Of a stretch of 64,000 nt of DNA, positions 57,826 through 64,000 are shown piece by piece. How positions within the stretch are numbered: the first letter of the stretch is position 1; every line of letters begins with the position of its first letter. This DNA is from Pogostemon cablin (lineage: Eukaryota; Streptophyta; Magnoliopsida; Lamiales; Lamiaceae), in the NCBI GenBank assembly GCA_023678885.1, contig CM043001.1, positions 196,001 through 260,000 of the forward strand, in the 5' to 3' direction. The notes under the pieces were generated by a model, which saw only the letters and a list, made by a program, of their open reading frames with translations, was not told where the DNA came from and ran no database searches. Both the position numbers and the translations under genes were made by a program.

Positions 57826-58740
57826 TAGCCATATTACTGGAATTAACTGAAGACTGCATTAAACATCAACATTCAGAGGACATAAAGAAAGGAAAGTCAG
57901 ACATGTCATGTATGTGCATCATGCAAGCTAAGAAACAAAAACTGCATCTATAGTCTTAGCCTATGAATCCATAGACAACATCTGCAGCAAGTCTGCAGCC
58001 TCTATAGTAGAGATAAGTAAAGGAATATATTTTTTCCACTGAAACATAAACTGCATAGCAAAACTCGGATTTCAATTAAGAAAATTATTTAGAAGTAAGG
58101 CTCAACTAGTTCTTTGAGACTCAAGAAGAGGGATGTACATGGTGAGTCGGTCTCTAAACTATCTATTTCATTTTTCTCTAAGGAATTTGACTATTTATGT
58201 TCGGTCTGCCAACACTCAACAACAATCCAAAATATCCCCAAGATGAATATCACTAGAACAAAAAAGTCCTAGTAAAATCTTCGTCTTCGAAATATAGTAG
58301 TGAGTGTATAAAATTTTCATTAGCACTACCATTGTACACAAATAAAATATTAATTAATATACTAATAAAGGAAGGGAATCAAGTTTTCAAAGCAGTCATC
58401 TGCCAAGGAGGAGGAAACCAAACAGTAGAAGAATAAAAAAAAAAACTATGGACAAGGCAGGAATTCAACTCTGTAGCTGGGGAAACACAATTAGTTGAAT
58501 TAGAGAAGAGAAAGGGAAGAAGAAAAAAGAAAGAAAAGATGGTTGAGTCTAAAAAAGGAGAAGGATACGGAGGGGAGGAAGAATCGTGGACGGTAGAGGT
58601 TAGCGTTGTTTGGGAAAGAGCCTTAGGAGTGAGAATGGAGGGAGGAGAAAACGACTGCCACCTGTACCTGTTACTCTTTAAATACTCTCCTGATCCTGAT
58701 GATGTCAATTTTGAAGGTACGAGTTTAAGAATCAGGGACA
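57826..58740. other. Gene-free stretch between the YTH pseudogene and TRAPPC11
   Basis: This is where the promoter, leader and first exon of the YTH gene should be. On the minus strand 58740-58380 is pyrimidine-rich with ctctcc-like words, as in plant 5' leaders, but no conserved coding start is seen. Open frames on both strands at 58379-58748 overlap each other and are low-complexity. Confidence 0.45.
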
Positions 58741-58741
58741 A

Positions 58742-59096
58742 CTTATGATTTTCGAATTTCGGGTCTTTACTTGGTTGGATATTCTAGTTATACTTCTACA
58801 ACTAATGTAGGCTAGAATTTGAGAATAAACCAGATTAATCAATAGCACTGAGCGAGATGCAAAATTCAAGGGAAGAGAACTGAAATAATATTGAATTTTA
58901 GTAACAATCAAGTTTGTCATCAAGACACAAACATCAAAATCCAGGAGATGCAGTGCACATCTACAAAATCCATAAAGGGCAAAAAGGCAGTATGGAGATG
59001 AAATACGGAACAAATTTAAATTTACATTTGACACGCATGATGTGACTAGTTTACTTAACTTTGAAGAGGTTTTCATTCCCATTCCATGAACTCAAC
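58742..59096 (-). other. Probable 3' UTR of TRAPPC11
   Basis: DNA directly downstream of the TRAPPC11 stop codon. It is AT-rich on the minus strand with several polyadenylation-like words (aataatatt, aataaaccag region). The end point is a guess; no gene begins here. Confidence 0.4.
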
Positions 59097-62000
59097 TCAA
59101 GGTTTGGTCGGGTAGACAAAGACGAGAGAAGATGCAGTAGATGGGTGTAAAGCGGCAGAGTATCTGAAGGAAGTGACAGTAACTCTAGGCAGCTGCAGAG
59201 ACCCTAATCCCAGGGGAATAAGCATGTAAGTAACAACATGAGCCGAGTTAGGCAGGATGAGCTGGGTGTCCACATGGGGCCCACACAAAACAAAACTCTG
59301 TGAATCCGATATCGAGCATTTCATCTCCTGGACCTTCTGTGTCTGATTACGAATTATTACACAATATCTGAATGGCTTTCCCAGAACGGCATCACCTGGG
59401 CATTCCAAATTCACTACCAGAAGAGGCATTTCCACATTCACATCAGGAAGTCGCTGCTTTGTTACTTGCCAACCATCAACTTCATCCGAATCCCTTTCCC
59501 ATCGCACACTAACACTACCAACCTTTAGCTTATTACATCTCACCTTTGGGAAAACTGTGAACACTTTCTTCAACTCTTCTCCTGGCGCTTGAATCACACC
59601 TTCACCCAACTCCTCGTGCTGAGGTTGCACGCAACATGCATCATCATTCTCTTCTGTCTCTATACCTATAGATACCAATCGCAGAGCCACATCCGAGCTA
59701 TTCTTAACACCGATGATAAGCATTGTTTGTTCATTTAAAGCTAGACTCGGTATTTGATCAGCTTCAGAAACTGACTTCATCTTTGACACTAAAAGAGGAT
59801 CCTGCCTAAATGGAAGCATGTATCGGTGGTTGATCATAACTGCAGTTTTTCCTTCGATCTGCAAGCTTTTATGCACATGCACTTTCTGCGAACTAGCTTC
59901 ACCACTCTGAGGAAAATAACCCAGTGACACATAGAGCATGATAGGCTTGGGACGATTCCACTTAATTTTGAGTTTGCAGGACCACTTTCCCCCCACATCC
60001 AGAGATGGCACTGATATCAATCCAAATGATGGTTGAATTTTCTGAATTTTATCACTAGGAGCTTCAGACGGATCATCGCATGATATTTCCACAAGTTCAA
60101 CATGGAGATTGTCAGCTGAGAATGGTTCCTCTTCTCTTGGACTAAGCAGGCCACCACCTCTTGTATCTACAAGATTAATCTTTAATTCACCTGAATACAA
60201 CGCATACCCTTTAGAAGCAACCGTCACAGGTAAAATAAATCGCTCTCCAACCAGTGCAGGGCCAGATGAACCTAAGATTAGATCTACATGTGGGTCTGGT
60301 TCTTCTACCTGTATGGCCTTCTGTCCAGAGGATGCCAGGCCAGGATCTTTGATGGGAATAGTTTCAAGAAGGTTCTCAAATTTCCAAAGTGGCAAATCAT
60401 TCATTGAAGCGGGACTTTCAGCTCTGCAACATATTGTAAAATTTGCTCCTATTCTTGCAATTACATAAATGCACTCGAGCTTTCCACTTTGATCTGCATT
60501 ATACAGGATTTAATTATATATTAAGCAGTATAATTACCATTAAAATAGTTCAGCATAGAATTAAAACCAACTATACTTTACCCACACCTGGATTTTCCAC
60601 ATCAACAAGGTACTTACATTCGCGACGAAATGATCCTCATCGTTTGATGTGAAAAACCTGGTATAAGGAAAGTATATTTCCAGAAGAATCTTAATATAAG
60701 TGGCAGATTTTTTTGGTCATAGGCCTTCAACTAGGGCATCCAGTTGATATTTATTTAAGTCCATAGTCAAAGAGTAGGGGTAAATTAAGTGACTAAGTGG
60801 ATAAATCAAAAGTACTGTTGTTAACAGCCACTATCAGCATCAAAAGAATGCTCTCCAACAGTAACAAATAGTGTATGATTATTTCTACCAACTTACCAGA
60901 TTTTATCTCATACGTCAATCGCAACCATTTGTTCGTAGACAGAACCAGAGCTTGAGCTGTCTCAACTCTACGACCTGATTGTATATTGGAAATTGACCCT
61001 ATCTGCGGCTTCTGACCATTAGCGATGATAAAATTACACTCTGATTGATTAAACTGCACCTCCAGCTGATCAATCTCAACATTAATCGGCAAATGAGATC
61101 GAAGTGATATAGTAATGAGAGCTGGAGCACCTGGCTTAACCATAGGCTGATGGAAAGCAACCAGAGCAAGAAGTACCACCCTTAGGGGACTCACAAGATC
61201 AATCTCAAGGTAAAGAGGATATTCACTGCTTACTTTGAGGTGACCAATCTGTTCTTTGCTATTAAGTTCTGATTCCCCCCGGGCAACCTCAAATGCTTCT
61301 TTGTGTATCTTTGTTCTCTGTGAAAGAGTGGCAGGTCCAGCTGGACCAGAATCTTTGGACAAGGGCTCAAGAGCAACAGTTGTTCCTGGCAGTGCAGCCA
61401 TTTCAAGTGAATATTCTACAAAGTCTTTTGCTGAATTCATTCCCTTAGAGCACTCCTGTAAGTAACCCAAGACCTCCCACAAAGACAACAGCCAACCTTC
61501 CCGTCGATAAAGACTTGCAACACTGTCAAAGATTTCCTTGGCCTTACTGAATTCACTTAGCAAAAAATATTCTTTGGCCATTTGAAATCCACAATAGGCA
61601 GCTGTTCTCTCAGCCTTTGAGTTATTGTATGATTCAAAACATCTCTTCAGGAGAGCAATAATTTCAAAGGAATCCTGGAATCTCTTCCCTTCGACAAGTG
61701 TATAACGTACATATTCATCATCCGTCAGACTGCATTAAATTTGATATACACAAAATATTCAGTACAGTATACTGCAGGGAAATCTTAAGAGTGCACTAGG
61801 ATAGGAAAGGAAAACTAGATAGTTGGCCTAATGAACTCACGGCTGCATTATGTAAGCATCCTCATGCTCAAGTAACCTGGAGAACTGACCGACATACACA
61901 GAAGCCACTACAGACTCTGCACTCCCATCAATTGAACCAACATCTTCTGACATGGACAACGCAAATTCCAAACATATATTTTTTTCTTTCAGATAACTTG

Positions 62001-64000
62001 CTGCAAGCTGTTTCCAAGAGACGTTAAAATAAATGAAAGGGAGATTTATCAATAACTAAGTTCATATTTTAATTTTCTAAATGGAAAGAACAATTTTACC
62101 TGATAATAATAAGCTGGATGAAACTCCCATTCAGTTGGTTTCTCAGCAGGAACAGAGTCCATAGATGGAACTTGCAGGGCATTGGCGGAGCTTGTCTCCA
62201 GCAGTTGAGCAAATACCAGATATTGTCTGCTTAACCATTCCCAATGAAGAAAGGTAACTTCAGGTGCTCCCAAAAGTTTCCTATAATTAGCAGTGTGCTG
62301 GCGAAACCACGCAATTGCTTCGGCAACTTTTCCAGTATGCAGCAATAATGTTGACAATTTAAAATGCAGTTGTTCAGCTATAGTCTTGATCTCAACTAAC
62401 CGTTGGATTGGGGGCATTCTTGTTGATGTTCCAACCATCTGTGCGTTTTAAGAATAAAATAAAATGGAAAAGGATAGAATAACTACATGAAGAAAACAAA
62501 TAAAGAATTTAGCATCCTTGTTAACATCCACTTAATTGATCAGACCAAAAAGATGGCAGCATACAGATATTCTAAGTGATTAATATATATTTCTATAAAC
62601 TGTAAATCAGAGTCAAACACTAGTAAACTGGCAAAGACAACCATTGGTCTCTGCAGCCATTGACCAGAAGAGTAAAGAACAATTAAAGACTGATATTGAG
62701 TGATCAGGGAGCCATGAGGATAAGATCTAGCTTCTTCCAACATGATAATAGTTTTAGAAGCTCAAGTTTGTCTAATTTTTGAAAATATATGAAGAAGGTA
62801 TTTTACCGAATTTTTTAAGGATTTTACAAGCCTTAATATAGACGGTTTCACATTAGAGAGTAATTCCTTAAATAATATACAAAAAGTGCACAAAGCAAGT
62901 TGAAAAGTTTTTGGTTTGAGTCTTTGCTGATTTCAACATGATTCAAATTCACCTTGCCAGTGTGAAATTAGTGCATCAGTGGCTTCAGGCATGACTACTG
63001 CCGAAAAGCATATGATTTTCTTCATACACTTAATAATATCCGATACAGATAGAAATCAGATAAAAGAAAATCTTCTATGGTTCAAGATATATAAGCTGCA
63101 AATAAAATATAATGTCCTTCAACAAGAACAAATCTTTTTTAATTTATTTGTGGGATGTTAACCATGCATCCAAGCCTGTGTAATTGGCAAATAAAAATTG
63201 AGTCTGCAACTGTGATGGAATAAGTACCTCACGCAGTGCATGATATGCATCTTCATATAGCTTTAGAGCTTCGAGCCAGTCTCTTCTAAATTCTGCATAT
63301 ACAGCAACCTAGCATTGGATAAGGTTTAGATAACATAATAGAGGAAGAAAAATCTGGAGTAAAGGTAACAGACAAGGGACAACAATGTAAACAATGGATA
63401 TTCTAAATTTTAATGACAATAATATTCTAATACAAATTCAAATACAATGATAAAGATTGACAGAATAAATTGGCATTGTTTCATGTTACAATAATGTCCA
63501 CACAAGCAATCATAGAGCTCTTAAATAGTTGGAACTCATGATTGAACTCATAAAAGTTTCACACCATTTGATGTCTGCATGGAGTCTCATATTGATTTTC
63601 TAAAACACCAAAATGACAGAAAGACCTTACTTTGAAACAGTACCGGACATTTAGCTCCATTGAGCTGAAACTTTTCCTTTCAATACGCACTTTTACTCTC
63701 CGGATTTCATCTTTATAATATGTATTAGCCAGATCCCCAAATGCACTCGAGAGCCTGCATAATTTCATCTCATTAAGCTTCATAAATCATAGAACTTTAT
63801 AAGAAAATAAAATCAAAACTTAATTTGAGAACATTCATTCCCTAACTTATGCATTCCAAGGTTGCAAACAAGATTTGCTCCATATTAATGTATACAAAAA
63901 CCTTATTTACGGATGAAATTGAGTACATTTTTGTGCAAACCAGAAGAGAAGCTACATGCCTGCTTAGAGACTGCTGAAGCTCCACCTCAGCATCTGGTAC
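59097..64000 (-). CDS. TRAPPC11: TRAPPC11 (foie-gras/gryzun) TRAPP complex subunit, partial at the window edge
   Basis: Minus-strand gene; the N-terminus lies beyond 64000. Exons, in order: 64000-63960 (cut), 63754-63631, 63308-63228, 62438-62100, 62007-61841, 61729-60897, 60493-59097; together about 993 residues without a stop until TGA at 59097. Landmarks of the foie-gras region are VKVRIERKSFSSMELNVRYC, EFRRDWLEALKLYEDAYHAL, MPPIQRLVEIKTIAEQLHFK and FLHWEWLSRQYLVFAQLLET. The C-terminal gryzun-like beta-rich region includes CCRAESPASMNDLPLWKFEN, GSSGPALVGERF and MLPFRQDPLLVS. Arabidopsis At5g65950 is the known plant orthologue; TRAPPC11 acts in tethering vesicles at the Golgi and trans-Golgi network. 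All junctions are GT-AG except the first visible one, which uses a GC donor (63959-63958). The reading frame is intact throughout, so I take the gene as functional. Confidence 0.95.

Noticed and set aside
58379..58748. Overlapping open frames on both strands upstream of the YTH pseudogene.
   Set aside because: Low-complexity Ser/Pro/Phe and Glu/Gly-rich translations of a pyrimidine/purine-biased leader; no family similarity.
60618..60657. A 40-bp extra exon of TRAPPC11 with plausible AG and GTAAGT borders (reads FFTSNDEDHF in one frame).
   Set aside because: Joining 60897 directly to 60493 keeps the frame and gives KSDQSGKLEC, as in the family; including the 40 bases breaks the frame.
62540..62743. 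67-residue minus-strand frame within TRAPPC11.
   Set aside because: It lies in an intron, and the flanking exons join in frame without it.

Overview
This window is nuclear DNA of a flowering plant, most likely a eudicot. It is AT-rich, its genes have spliced introns, it has plant LTR retrotransposons primed by tRNA-Asp and initiator tRNA-Met, plant-type MITEs, and fragments of plant gene families (S-domain receptor kinase, ECT-type YTH protein, TRAPPC11). The species cannot be fixed from the sequence. Only one apparently functional host gene is present, and it is cut by the right edge: TRAPPC11 on the minus strand from 59097 to the window end. The rest is transposable elements, tandem repeats and two broken host genes.

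Layout. 1-6464: a broken last exon of an S-domain receptor kinase (741-1031, minus), a degenerate tandem-repeat field with a telomere-like patch (about 1160-2575), and a TIR element (about 4398-5612). 6465-14353: element A, a complete Tat/Athila-like Ty3/gypsy element on the minus strand that codes for gag and protease only; it has a perfect 5-bp target-site duplication (TSD). 14354-24780: gene-free DNA holding a solo LTR (16349-18091, perfect TSD), two related long-TIR elements (about 14446-14905 and 20731-23889), several MITEs with recognisable TSDs, and a tandemly repeated 0.63-kb unit. 24790-57825: an ECT/YTH-domain pseudogene on the minus strand. Element B (25700-30710) and element C (31031-56850) were inserted into its coding exons and left it in three pieces spread over 33 kb.

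Element C is a decayed chromodomain-bearing gypsy element (plus strand). Its gag is interrupted by element D (32083-52788, Tat/Athila-like, minus). D in turn carries element E (32207-39269, Tat/Athila-like, minus) in its left LTR and element F (43379-51462, Ty1/copia, plus) in its coding region. Removing each insertion rejoins the reading frame or LTR of its host, so the order pseudogene, then C, then D, then E and F is readable from the sequence.

The most interesting shared theme is in elements A, B, D and E. They differ in coding content, and most lack reverse transcriptase and integrase. All four still keep the same 3' architecture: a conserved motif just after the coding region, then a polypurine tract, about 1.75 kb of noncoding DNA, and a second polypurine tract at the 3' LTR. 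This suggests that cis-acting sequences are conserved while the coding regions are free to be lost or replaced.
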